Assembly: GCF_024748615.1 (NCBI RefSeq) | Contig: NZ_CP087168.1 | Coordinates: forward strand, 2,046,001 to 2,110,000 | Source of the DNA: Pseudomonas sp. B21-048 | Lineage (GTDB): Bacteria > Pseudomonadota > Gammaproteobacteria > Pseudomonadales > Pseudomonadaceae | Direction: 5' to 3' | DNA length: 64,000 nucleotides | Shown: positions 38,271-45,587 of the stretch, piece by piece | Layout of the letters: each line of letters starts with the position of its first letter | Numbering within the stretch: the stretch's first letter is position 1 | Made by a program: the position numbers and the translations under genes | The notes under the pieces: model-generated | Told to the model about the DNA's origin: nothing | The model's input: only the letters and a program-made list of their open reading frames with translations | The model's database searches: none

Positions 38271-39020
38271 ATGGAATACCTTTTAGAACTGGCTGCAAGC
38301 CCCACCGCGTGGGTCGCCCTGGCCACGCTGGTGGTGATGGAAATCGTGCTCGGCATTGATAACCTGATCTTCATCTCGATCCTCACCAACAAGCTGCCCG
38401 AACAGCATCGCCAAAAGGCGCGGCGCGTCGGTATTGGCATGGCGCTGATCCTGCGTCTGGCGCTGTTGAGCACCATTGCCTTCATCGTCCAGCTGACTGA
38501 GCCGGTGATCGAGATTCTCGGCCAGGCCTTCTCCTGGAAGGACATGATCCTGATCGCCGGTGGCTTGTTCCTGTTGTGGAAGGCGACCACCGAGATCCAT
38601 CACAGCATGGACCCGGCCCCGGATGATCCGACGTCGGCCACCTCGACCGTGACCTTGGGATTTGCCGCCGCGATCGGTCAGATCCTGCTGCTGGATATGG
38701 TGTTCTCCATTGACAGCATCATTACCGCTGTCGGCATGACCGAACATTTGCCAATCATGATCATCGCGGTGGTGGTGTCGGTACTGGTGATGCTGCTGGC
38801 GGCTGACCCTCTGGCCAAGTTCATCAACGACAACCCGACGGTGGTGATGCTGGCGCTGGGCTTTCTAATCATGATTGGCATGACGCTGATCGCCGAAGGT
38901 TTTGGCGCCCACGTACCGAAAGGCTACGTTTACGCGGCCATGGCATTCTCGGCCACGATCGAAGGCTTGAACATGCTGTCGCGACGGGCCAGGCAGAAGC
39001 GGGTGGCCGCTGAAGCTTGA
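38271..39020 (+). CDS. TerC family integral membrane protein
   Basis: 249 residues with about seven membrane segments. The TerC hallmarks are present: [20 protein letters not shown] with acidic residues inside the membrane and [19 protein letters not shown]. Family members include Mn2+ exporters of the TerC/Alx/YoaK types and tellurite-resistance proteins; which applies is unknown. Confidence 0.92.
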   Translation: MEYLLELAASPTAWVALATLVVMEIVLGIDNLIFISILTNKLPEQHRQKARRVGIGMALILRLALLSTIAFIVQLTEPVIEILGQAFSWKDMILIAGGLFLLWKATTEIHHSMDPAPDDPTSATSTVTLGFAAAIGQILLLDMVFSIDSIITAVGMTEHLPIMIIAVVVSVLVMLLAADPLAKFINDNPTVVMLALGFLIMIGMTLIAEGFGAHVPKGYVYAAMAFSATIEGLNMLSRRARQKRVAAEA

Positions 39021-39034
39021 TCTTCGTTAAACGA

Positions 39035-39072
39035 AATGGCCGCCTGAACTTGAAAGAGTTCAGGCGGCCATT
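39035..39072. terminator. Hairpin between TerC and the small membrane gene
   Basis: AATGGCCGCCTGAACT and AGTTCAGGCGGCCATT form a perfect 16-bp stem with a six-base loop between the two convergent genes. The following T run is weak, so it may end transcripts mainly on the minus strand (ATTTCGTTT). Confidence 0.7.
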
Positions 39073-39097
39073 GAACCGCTGGCTCCTACATGTCCTG

Positions 39098-39259
39098 TCA
39101 GTGCGCGGTTGCAGCCCGCTGATCGGTTTGCGTCACGGGCGCCGATGGAACCGGAGGGTGAGGGTGCCGGCGGGTAATGCGCAAAACACCCCACAACATG
39201 GCGGCGGCCACGGCCAACCAGCCGAAAATCAACATCACAATAATCAGTGTCAGGCTCAT
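39098..39259 (-). CDS. Small single-span membrane protein
   Basis: 53 residues from the ATG at 39259, preceded by GGAGGAGG. One transmembrane helix (SLTLIIVMLIFGWLAVAAAM) is followed by a basic, proline-rich tail (RRHPHPPVPSAP). Function unknown. The long in-frame upstream start has no ribosome site and is rejected. Confidence 0.6.
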   Translation of the reverse strand: MSLTLIIVMLIFGWLAVAAAMLWGVLRITRRHPHPPVPSAPVTQTDQRAATAH

Positions 39260-39477
39260 CCTTGCCTCCTCCTTGCCTTGCATCGATGCACACTCTGCAA
39301 CCGACAGTCTAGTCGCTGCTGTATTTCAGGCTATTGACCAAAAGTCGCCTATCGCCAATCTGTTCGCTCTATCGAATGCAATCAACTGCCGGTTAAGGCT
39401 ATACCGCTGCAGCGCGGCATCCTATGATCCACGGCCAAGCCGGGAGTGTGAATACCTGGCGTCTAAACAAGAGAGTG

Positions 39478-40152
39478 ATGAGAGTGCGGGTATTTTCTCC
39501 AATTCGATCGATGCTACTGATCGTTGGCTGCGTTGCCGGCCTGGCTGGCTGTGCGGGGAGCGTGGCGCCTGAGATCAAACGTCTGCCCGAGCGGGTCGAA
39601 CTCAGCGGTACGTTTTACCGAGGACAAAGTTATCAAAGCGGCCCCCAGGTACTGGCCAGCCTGTTATCCCAGCAGGGCATCGTGATAACCCCGGGGTTGC
39701 TCGACAAGCCCCTGCATTTGCCGGGTGCCGAAGACCGCTTGCAGCAGAACATGCAAAACCTCGCGCGCGAGTACGGGATGGTGGTTTACCCCCTCGACAG
39801 CCATTTGCCGGCGCTGCTGGCCCAAGTGGCGGCCGGTTTCCCGGTGATGGTGCGCTTCACCGAAGGCTCGGCATTCTGGGCAGAACCTCGATACGCCATT
39901 CTTGCCGGTTACAACCGTCAGAAACAGACCGTGCTGCTGCGCGCCGGGATGGATCGTCGGTTGCTGATGGGGTTCAGCGCTTTTGAATCGGCGTTCGAAA
40001 ACGCGGGCGGCTGGGCTGTATTGATTCAGAAGCCGAACCAGCTTCCAGTTAACGTCGATCAGCAGCGCTGGCTGAAAGCGGCGAGTGAACTGGCCCAGTC
40101 AGGTCAGGAGCAGGCAGCAGCCAGGGCGAAGAAGGCACTGACTTCGCAGTAA
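39478..40152 (+). CDS. C39-peptidase-like lipoprotein without catalytic residues
   Basis: 224 residues from the ATG at 39478. A signal ends in the lipobox LAGC. The body resembles a C39-like domain: FYRGQSYQSGPQVLASLLSQ at the place where the catalytic Cys of the Q-x-x-x-x-CGP motif would be, but residue 54 is Ser, and the expected HYAV histidine is replaced (EPRYAILAGYN). The domain is therefore probably a non-catalytic binder. Neighbour genes do not explain its role. Confidence 0.7.
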   Translation: MRVRVFSPIRSMLLIVGCVAGLAGCAGSVAPEIKRLPERVELSGTFYRGQSYQSGPQVLASLLSQQGIVITPGLLDKPLHLPGAEDRLQQNMQNLAREYGMVVYPLDSHLPALLAQVAAGFPVMVRFTEGSAFWAEPRYAILAGYNRQKQTVLLRAGMDRRLLMGFSAFESAFENAGGWAVLIQKPNQLPVNVDQQRWLKAASELAQSGQEQAAARAKKALTSQ

Positions 40153-40207
40153 ATTCCGTTCGTCATCTGCGGGGCACTACTCAGCCTTGTTGGTCTCTTA
40201 ATTAAAG

Positions 40208-40228
40208 GGCCCGGGTTTTATCCGGGCC
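40208..40228 (+). other. Hairpin before the small-protein pair
   Basis: GGCCCGG and CCGGGCC form a perfect 7-bp stem ending seven bases before the AAGGAGG ribosome site of the gene at 40247. There is no T tract, so a terminator is unlikely; a mRNA 5' structure is possible. Confidence 0.45.
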
Positions 40229-40246
40229 ATGACCAAGGAGGCGCCC

Positions 40247-40462
40247 ATGGCTCATTCCAATACTCCTGTCGGCCCGCACTCGTCTGAGCATTCGTCCGAT
40301 ACTGAATTGGGGTTCGACCCCGATTCGCCGGACCTCGCCGATCCTCAGGTCGACCCCCTTGGACCTGCCAAGGCGCCCAAGGATGTAAAACCGGGCGAAA
40401 ATGACAAGAAGGCGCCGGCCAAGCCTTACGATCCACTCGGCGATCTGAAACCCAAGACCTAG
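40247..40462 (+). CDS. Small Asp/Pro/Lys-rich disordered protein
   Basis: 71 residues from the ATG at 40247 with a strong AAGGAGG site. Hydrophilic and disordered (LGFDPDSPDLADPQVDPLGP), no hydrophobic segment. It is followed 12 bp later by a second gene of similar make-up. Function unknown. Confidence 0.6.
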   Translation: MAHSNTPVGPHSSEHSSDTELGFDPDSPDLADPQVDPLGPAKAPKDVKPGENDKKAPAKPYDPLGDLKPKT

Positions 40463-40474
40463 TCAGAGGTGCTT

Positions 40475-40699
40475 ATGTCTACCGATTCGAGCTTCGACGA
40501 CAAACGTCCAGATCCTCCAGACAGTGTTCCCACAACCCCTGAAGCGGATCTGGATCCGGTGATGGATCCGGACAGCCCGTTGAGAGACCCGTTAGCCAGA
40601 CCGACAGTGTTGCCAACAAAGCATCCGCAGGGCTGGAAAGACCCGAGTGCCGGAGATGGCATTCCGGATGACGATCAGATGCCATTGCCGAATGATTGA
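40475..40699 (+). CDS. Small Asp/Pro-rich disordered protein
   Basis: 74 residues from the ATG at 40475, ribosome site CAGAGG. Acidic and Pro-rich (PDPPDSVPTTPEADLDPVMD). The C-terminal piece QGWKDPSAGDGIPDDD is like the protein at 27526. It is co-directional with and 12 bp after the 71-residue gene, and a terminator follows at once. Confidence 0.6.
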   Translation: MSTDSSFDDKRPDPPDSVPTTPEADLDPVMDPDSPLRDPLARPTVLPTKHPQGWKDPSAGDGIPDDDQMPLPND

Positions 40700-40710
40700 A
40701 TGCCGGACAA

Positions 40711-40737
40711 AAAAAGCCCCGAATATTCGGGGCTTTT
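40711..40737 (+). terminator. Terminator after the small-protein pair
   Basis: A perfect palindrome, AAAAAGCCCCGAATATTCGG and its complement, with an A run before and a T run after the stem; both directions possible. Confidence 0.9.
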
Positions 40738-40911
40738 CGTTGGTGTGTGTCAGGCAGGGGGAAAATGTAAGGCGGACTGCGATTCATAATATTTTTGCAA
40801 AACGCAGCTTCGAAGCGCCAGCTCGGTGCTCTTTCACTCAAGACGGTTTCTGAACCCAAACAGCCATAACCGTCTACATTGCAGAGGCATCCCCTTTCTG
40901 AGAGAACGGAT

Positions 40912-41379
40912 ATGTTTAAATCTCGCTCGTTGATTGCCGCTATGACGTGTCTTGCCTTGGTGTCTGGTTCAGCGACTGTATTGGCCGACCCGGGAAACGG
41001 CAAAGGCCAGGGAAGCGGCAAGGGAACCCCACAAAATATCCAGGATCATGGCAATCCCGGCCATGGGAACAAAGGCAAAGGCTCAGGAGGTGACGATTGG
41101 AGTCACGGCCCGAGCATCAACCACGGGAGTGTCCTTGGCATCGTAGGGGGGTATCGCGATTACTGGAGCCCAGGGCCCGCCTTGCCACCCGGCATTCAAA
41201 AAAATCTCGCCCGCGGAAAACCGCTACCGCCGGGGATCGCCAAAAAACTCGATGGCCGATTGCTGGGCAGGCTTCCGCATTACGATGGCTACGAGTGGCG
41301 ACAGGCTGGCACTGACTTGATATTGGTCGCGATCGCTACCGGTATTATCTATGAGGTTCTCAACGGCGCTTTTGATTGA
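40912..41379 (+). CDS. CigR-family exported protein
   Basis: 155 residues. A signal peptide (1-25, TVLA) precedes a Gly/Lys/Asn/His-rich linker and a conserved C-terminal part with GIQKNLARGKPLPPGIAKKL and a terminal hydrophobic segment (LILVAIATGIIYEVL). This is the pattern of the CigR/RcnB-like proteins. In Salmonella CigR is reported as an inhibitor of virulence traits; here the role is unknown. Confidence 0.8.
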   Translation: MFKSRSLIAAMTCLALVSGSATVLADPGNGKGQGSGKGTPQNIQDHGNPGHGNKGKGSGGDDWSHGPSINHGSVLGIVGGYRDYWSPGPALPPGIQKNLARGKPLPPGIAKKLDGRLLGRLPHYDGYEWRQAGTDLILVAIATGIIYEVLNGAFD

Positions 41380-41543
41380 GGTGAAGAAGCGACACCTTTC
41401 AATCGTGTCCCCAGCATGAATCACGGGAGCAATGGGTTGTTCGATAACAGCGCATTGCTTGCCCGTTGGTCGTCGGCTTTTGAACTGTATGGGGTCGAAA
41501 CGGTCAGTTATTCCGTGCAATATCAACCTCACGGAACCCCACC

Positions 41544-42023
41544 ATGTTATTAAAAAACAAGCGTTTTGCAGCGGTCATGTCATGCGTGATGATGCTGGCA
41601 GCCGCTCCATTGTTGCCCGCTGATCTGTCCATCATGAGTTCTGCCTATGCGAAGGGCGGTGGCGGTGGTGGCGGTAACGGCGGTGGCGGTGGCGGTAACG
41701 GTGGTGGCAATGGCGGCGGTCATGGTGGCAGCGGCGGCCAGGGTGGCTCCGGTCATTCCGGTGGCGTCAGCAATGGCCGCGGCGATGGCTTGAGCAGTGA
41801 TCATGCAGGCAGGGCTGTTCGGGACCATGGCATCAGTGGCAACCACTACGGTAGTGATCGTAACGGTGATCGCGGCCGAGGTTCAGTCACTTCGGGCATT
41901 GCCCATTCCAAAGACACGCGAGGGGTGGCGAAGGCCTCTGCCATTTCGGCCACCAAGCCTGGCGATCACAATACGAAAGGGTTGAGTAACGCTCGCACTT
42001 CGATTTCAAAAAGAATCGATTAA
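41544..42023 (+). CDS. Exported glycine-rich protein
   Basis: 159 residues with a signal peptide (about 1-37, AYA). Then follows a run of about 45 residues that is almost all Gly with Asn/His/Ser, and a polar Asp/Ser-rich tail. No catalytic motif. It has the look of a surface or matrix protein and follows the CigR-type gene on the same strand. A terminator follows. Confidence 0.7.
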   Translation: MLLKNKRFAAVMSCVMMLAAAPLLPADLSIMSSAYAKGGGGGGGNGGGGGGNGGGNGGGHGGSGGQGGSGHSGGVSNGRGDGLSSDHAGRAVRDHGISGNHYGSDRNGDRGRGSVTSGIAHSKDTRGVAKASAISATKPGDHNTKGLSNARTSISKRID

Positions 42024-42036
42024 GCCCAGTACTCTC

Positions 42037-42070
42037 AAAGCCGGGTATCCATCAGGACCCCGGCTTTTTT
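42037..42070 (+). terminator. Terminator after the glycine-rich gene
   Basis: AAAGCCGGG and CCCGGCTTT form a 9-bp stem with a T run of six, 13 bp past the stop. Confidence 0.88.
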
Positions 42071-42232
42071 GTGCTCGCTATTTTCCAAGTGAGCCTGACG
42101 TTGAAGCACCCGGCATAGTGGCGCCTTGGCGGAGGGTGTGCGGATGATCAGCGAAGCTACGTGCGTGGGCAAATTTCCTCCGATGGACTACTACTGTAAG
42201 GCTGATTCAACTCGTCTGTAAGGAGTATGTCG

Positions 42233-42688
42233 ATGCTGGCTCACTGGTTTCTGGCGGCGATTCACCTCTTGGCCTTTGCGCTGGGGTTCTGGGCGGTACT
42301 GACCCGGGGCATGGCTTTACGTCGCCTGATTGCCGGGGTGGGGGAAGCACGCAATGTTTTGATAGCGGATAATCTGTGGGGGATCTCTGCCGTCACTCTA
42401 CTGATCACCGGCGCCATGCGAGCCTTTGGCGGGTATGAAAAAGGCACCGACTACTATCTTCACCAACCGTTGTTTCATCTCAAAATGACGCTTTTTGTCT
42501 TTATTCTGTTGCTTGAAATTGCGCCGATGGTGGCGCTGATCAAATGGCGGATTGCACTGGGGCGTGGGGCCGCTATCGATACCGGGCGCGCAACGCTGTT
42601 TGCCCGTATCAGTCATATCGAAGCGCTGCTGCTGGTGCTGATGGTCGTGGCCGCCACGGGCATGGCGCGTTGGGTAACGTTTGGTTAG
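42233..42688 (+). CDS. DUF2214 family membrane protein
   Basis: 151 residues from the ATG at 42233, which has AAGGAG seven bases upstream (an ATG at 42227 is too close to that site). Four hydrophobic segments, HLLAFALGFWAVLTRGMALR and the conserved IADNLWGISAVTLLITGAMRAF. Function unknown. Confidence 0.85.
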   Translation: MLAHWFLAAIHLLAFALGFWAVLTRGMALRRLIAGVGEARNVLIADNLWGISAVTLLITGAMRAFGGYEKGTDYYLHQPLFHLKMTLFVFILLLEIAPMVALIKWRIALGRGAAIDTGRATLFARISHIEALLLVLMVVAATGMARWVTFG

Positions 42689-42758
42689 CCGGAAGGAAAA
42701 AGCTCTTTCTCGCAGCAAATCCGAAACGTCTGACAGTCATGGTATGAGACAGGGCGTT

Positions 42759-42839
42759 AATATCGGCTCCCGTCGCGATGGATCGCAAAGAGAGACTGGG
42801 GACGCGAGGCGGTGCTTGAATCTCTAGCCAGCCGATATT
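42759..42839. ncRNA. Candidate structured RNA between DUF2214 and rsmE
   Basis: AATATCGGCT (42759-42768) and AGCCGATATT (42830-42839) are a perfect 10-bp inverted pair enclosing 61 bases that hold further complementary pieces: GCGA-tgga-TCGC, AGAGA near 42790 and TCTCT near 42821. This fits a closed RNA fold of about 80 nt in an otherwise gene-free 188-bp gap. Strand, promoter and function are not shown, and it could equally be the rsmE 3' end. Confidence 0.35.
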
Positions 42840-42876
42840 CGAAGCTGAATGGGCTGGCTACTGACTACAGCAGGAT

Positions 42877-43071
42877 TCAGGGTGTTTGCGGCTTGTCCGG
42901 AGCGGTCAGGCCAGCCTGAATGCGTTGATAGATCTCTTCGCGATGCACCGCAACGTCTTTCGGGGCGTTGATGCCAATTCTGACTTGCTGGCCGCTAACG
43001 CCCAGAATGGTGATCGTAATATTGTCACCAATGTTTATGCTTTCACCGACTTTGCGGGTGAGTATCAGCAT
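42877..43071 (-). CDS. rsmE: CsrA-family RNA-binding regulator, RsmE type
   Basis: 64 residues from the ATG at 43071 (ribosome site AAGGAG, which itself contains a GGA). The sequence starts [20 protein letters not shown] and has the core [24 protein letters not shown] with the conserved Arg. The GESINIGD start and TAPDK tail match RsmE, not RsmA (MLILTRRCAESL). It represses mRNAs by binding GGA motifs at the ribosome site, downstream of GacS/GacA and small RNAs, and is autoregulated in relatives. Confidence 0.93.
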   Translation of the reverse strand: MLILTRKVGESINIGDNITITILGVSGQQVRIGINAPKDVAVHREEIYQRIQAGLTAPDKPQTP

Positions 43072-43320
43072 GGTTTTCTCCTTGATTGCTTTGTAGGGCA
43101 CCTGATTCGGACAGTGCAGAGGTCGGTATAGGTATAGATTAGTGCGAAGTCTCGCGGTTTGGGTGCCTCTTTCTGACGCGCAGATGCTGCATTAATTCCC
43201 AAGGCGTAACTATACAGAGGCTGCAACCATCCTTCTCGTTGTTTTGCGCCCATTTTGCGGCGTTCGTAAAGGATGCATGAGTGTTAAAATCGCCGCTTTC
43301 AGCATTCAGAGGGAAGCGTT

Positions 43321-43686
43321 GTGCGCAAAATGGCCTTGGTAATCGCAATACTGACGCTGGCCGGGTGCGATGAGGGTAAGGGGGTTGACGCTCAAAAGCC
43401 GCAACCGGCAGTCGTTTCCGCCCCCGCCGCGACAACCGGTCCACAATGGGACGTCGAGGTGCGTGGCGAAACCCCCCAGGCGGTCAGCGACCTGAGCGGC
43501 TGGTTGATTGAGCATAGCTTCGTTTCCAACGTCATCAGGGAGAATGGAAAGGTTCGTATCCTGATAGGGCCGTTTAATTCGAAAACCGAGGCACAAGCCA
43601 GGCAAGCTGAATTGACAGCAGCGCTCACCCGGGCAAAGAAAAGGAATATCGAGTCGCTGGTGGTCGAACATCCAACGGTTCAATAA
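43321..43686 (+). CDS. Small SPOR-like lipoprotein
   Basis: 121 residues from the GTG at 43321, with GAGG eight bases upstream. A lipobox (LTLAGC) is followed by a linker and a C-terminal SPOR-like fold (VIRENGKVRILIGPFNSKTEAQARQAELTAAL), which in other proteins binds denuded peptidoglycan glycans. Probable periplasmic lipoprotein; divergent from rsmE. Confidence 0.75.
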   Translation: MRKMALVIAILTLAGCDEGKGVDAQKPQPAVVSAPAATTGPQWDVEVRGETPQAVSDLSGWLIEHSFVSNVIRENGKVRILIGPFNSKTEAQARQAELTAALTRAKKRNIESLVVEHPTVQ

Positions 43687-43716
43687 CCAAAAGCGGCGGG
43701 ATAGAAACGAACAAAA

Positions 43717-43743
43717 GCCTGGGGTGTGATGCCCCGGGCCTTT
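43717..43743. terminator. Bidirectional terminator between the SPOR-like gene and endA
   Basis: GCCTGGGG and CCCCGGGC form a stem with a T run after it and an A run before it, between the convergent genes. Confidence 0.75.
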
Positions 43744-43760
43744 GCATTTTCAGCGGCAGG

Positions 43761-44450
43761 TCAGCCGCAGATTTTCATGTTTACCGAGCCGACAAACTCG
43801 TTGCCGCGCCCCATCACACACGCCACGCGCTGATTGCGCTGACGTTCCCAGGCTTGCACCGGATAGGTCTTGTTCCAGGCTTCATACAGTTGCCGATCCT
43901 GTTTTGAAAGGCGCAAGCCGTACTGCTTGCTCATGTAGAAGTAAGTCCGGGCGATCATGCCGCGAATGGAAGGGCGGGGCATGACCTTCTTCGCTTTGAA
44001 GTCGACCTGTGTCAGGCACGAACCGTATTGACCCGATTGCACGGGCAACCAGCCGAAGCTGAAGTTGCTGCGATCGCCATTCACTTCGCCGATGCTGGGT
44101 ACAAGATTGTGCAAATCGGCCTCGGCTTTTTGATAGGTCGGGTCGTACCGGGTGCAGTTCTTGCGACCGCCTTGTTGCCAGCACTCGCGCTGATGGCCGA
44201 TCTGCCAGGCCGGGACAATGTGTTCCCACTCGATTCGCGAGGCTCGCTTGGCGTTTTTACGCGGCAAATAACCGCAGGCGGCGAGGTCGACACGGTTGCC
44301 GGTGTATTTGCAGCCGCAATAAAACTCGGTGGATTGCGGAGCGTATAACTTCCACGCGACTTTCTTGGCTTCATCGAAGGTGCGTGGGGCGCCAGCCTGA
44401 GCGCCGAGGGTGATGAATAGTAGTAGTAAAGCAAACCCGCGGACACTCAT
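43761..44450 (-). CDS. endA: Endonuclease I, exported DNase
   Basis: 229 residues from the ATG at 44450, giving a signal peptide (MSVRGFALLLLFITLGAQAG). The endonuclease I family is shown by the Cys-rich YCGCKYTG, RIEWEHIVPAWQIG with the catalytic His, CWQQGGRKNC, and AEADLHNLVPSIGEVNGDRS with the metal-binding Asn/His region. A periplasmic or secreted nuclease that degrades DNA. It lies 4 bases after a small LexA-boxed gene and is probably co-transcribed with it. Confidence 0.92.
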   Translation of the reverse strand: MSVRGFALLLLFITLGAQAGAPRTFDEAKKVAWKLYAPQSTEFYCGCKYTGNRVDLAACGYLPRKNAKRASRIEWEHIVPAWQIGHQRECWQQGGRKNCTRYDPTYQKAEADLHNLVPSIGEVNGDRSNFSFGWLPVQSGQYGSCLTQVDFKAKKVMPRPSIRGMIARTYFYMSKQYGLRLSKQDRQLYEAWNKTYPVQAWERQRNQRVACVMGRGNEFVGSVNMKICG

Positions 44451-44454
44451 TGAC

Positions 44455-44694
44455 TCAATCTTCCTTCGGCACAACCCAGAAAATCTGCACACCGCCATCG
44501 TCACGATGGGCGAGGGTGACGTTGTCGTTCTCGTCGATTTCTTCGAGCAAGCGCTCCCACTCATCCATAGGTTCGTCCGGAAGACGAAAGATCAGTGCAG
44601 CTTTGGCTTTCTGAGCGGTGGGGGAATTGATGATCTTCTGAACGCGCGTGCCCAGGCGTTCATAGGTGTCAGGCGAGACGGAGGTTGTAGCCAC
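44455..44694 (-). CDS. Small conserved protein with a LexA box, upstream of endA
   Basis: 79 residues from the GTG at 44694 (AAGGA seven bases upstream). Soluble alpha/beta (ALIFRLPDEPMDEWERLLEE, then DNVTLAHRDDGGVQIFWVVP), no recognised domain. It starts 19 bp downstream of a LexA box and ends 4 bp before endA, so both should be damage-inducible. A longer in-frame start at 44745 would code through the operator and is rejected. Small SOS hypothetical genes are known in Pseudomonas, but I cannot name this one. Confidence 0.75.
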   Translation of the reverse strand: MATTSVSPDTYERLGTRVQKIINSPTAQKAKAALIFRLPDEPMDEWERLLEEIDENDNVTLAHRDDGGVQIFWVVPKED

Positions 44695-44712
44695 GGACTT
44701 ATCCTTATTAAG

Positions 44713-44753
44713 CTGTACGTGCATACAGTATTTAACTGTAGGCATTTTCGCAA
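44713..44753 (-). promoter_or_regulatory. LexA box over a sigma70 promoter of the endA operon
   Basis: On the minus strand: -35 TTGCGA (44748-44753), 17-bp spacer, -10 TACTGT (44725-44730). The LexA box CTGTATGCACGTACAG (44713-44728), which is CTGT-N8-ACAG, overlaps the -10 and the expected start of transcription. A second inverted repeat, TACAGT-ATTTA-ACTGTA, covers 44724-44740. Confidence 0.75.
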
Positions 44754-44838
44754 CTTCTTAAAATTCAAGAAATCCTCTGACAGTGTTTTTTTCCGTTTGG
44801 TGTAGGGCTGTGGGAAAATTTTTATCGGAAACGGTCAT

Positions 44839-44868
44839 GTACCGCTCGCCTGGTCTGGCGAGTGGTAC
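44839..44868 (+). other. Long hairpin before the coiled-coil gene
   Basis: GTACCGCTCGCC and GGCGAGTGGTAC form a 12-bp stem (one G-U) with a six-base loop, about 88 bases before the ATG at 44956. There is no T tract; it may be a 5' leader structure. Confidence 0.4.
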
Positions 44869-44955
44869 GGCGATGCCCGATTGATAAATATCAATGCTAA
44901 AGAAACCCGCGCGCAGGTCGATGCTCCTTTAAAGGGATCTTTTTCAGGAGTTCAA

Positions 44956-45408
44956 ATGTCGTTTACTGTCGGTTTTCCAAATGCAGGCGCAATCACTATC
45001 GCGGGCAAGTCCCCAGCGACCATCAACACCTTGAGTGAAGCGACGTCCGACGCCTCGGCTCAAGCGTTGGGTGAAGAGGAGGGTAGCGACAACCAGGTCA
45101 GAACCGGTGGCGGTGCGCAGGCTCAGGGCGAAACCAAATCCGAAAAAAGCAGCAATCAAAGTGTTGCGGTGCAGGTACTGCTCAAGCGCATGCAGGAACT
45201 GCAGCAGCAACTGCGCGAACAGCAGCAGCAACTCGCAGCCGCTCAGGCAGCGAATTATCCGACCCCGGAAGCCAAAGCCACCGCTGTCATGTCGATTCAG
45301 GGGCAAATCGCCGATACCAGCGGTGCGCTCGCGCAAGTGACAGGCAATCTGGTCAAAGAGCTGGCCAAGGGTTCCAGCAGTGGCAATCTGGTCAGCACCA
45401 CGGCGTGA
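44956..45408 (+). CDS. Coiled-coil protein, FlxA-like
   Basis: 150 residues from the ATG at 44956 (CAGGAG upstream). No signal peptide. The centre is a Gln-rich coiled coil (LKRMQELQQQLREQQQQLAA), with hydrophobic-poor flanks. It resembles FlxA-type proteins in length and heptads, though the match is by composition and not firm. Unknown function; it is read toward the rbs operon but has its own upstream hairpin. Confidence 0.55.
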   Translation: MSFTVGFPNAGAITIAGKSPATINTLSEATSDASAQALGEEEGSDNQVRTGGGAQAQGETKSEKSSNQSVAVQVLLKRMQELQQQLREQQQQLAAAQAANYPTPEAKATAVMSIQGQIADTSGALAQVTGNLVKELAKGSSSGNLVSTTA

Positions 45409-45452
45409 TGCAAAAGGGTTGGCTTTTGCCAATCGAGACACAAAACAGGTCG

Positions 45453-45504
45453 TTGACAAATTTCGACAGGGTTCGCATAGTTCGGTCTACGCAAACGTTT
45501 GCGT
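45453..45504 (+). promoter_or_regulatory. rbs operon promoter with RbsR operator
   Basis: TTGACA (45453-45458), 17-bp spacer and CATAGT (45476-45481) form a sigma70 promoter. Just downstream, ACGCAAACGTTTGCGT (45489-45504) is a perfect 16-bp palindrome with the central CG of LacI-family operators, close to the E. coli RbsR site. It covers the expected transcription start. A weaker related site, GCAAGCGTTGC, follows near 45548. Confidence 0.85.
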
Positions 45505-45587
45505 GGTCGCCTTTGATGGCTTTATCCCGTAAGGGCAGGGTCTAGCGCAAGCGTTGCTCAGAATAATCATAAGATCGGAGTGAACCC

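Noticed and set aside
42759..42839. Identification as RsmX, RsmY or RsmZ
   Set aside because: Those RNAs carry many exposed GGA motifs; only one or two are seen here and no upstream GacA box was recognised.
45419..45432. TTGGC-TTTT-GCCAA as terminator of the coiled-coil gene
   Set aside because: Only a five-base stem and no T tract.
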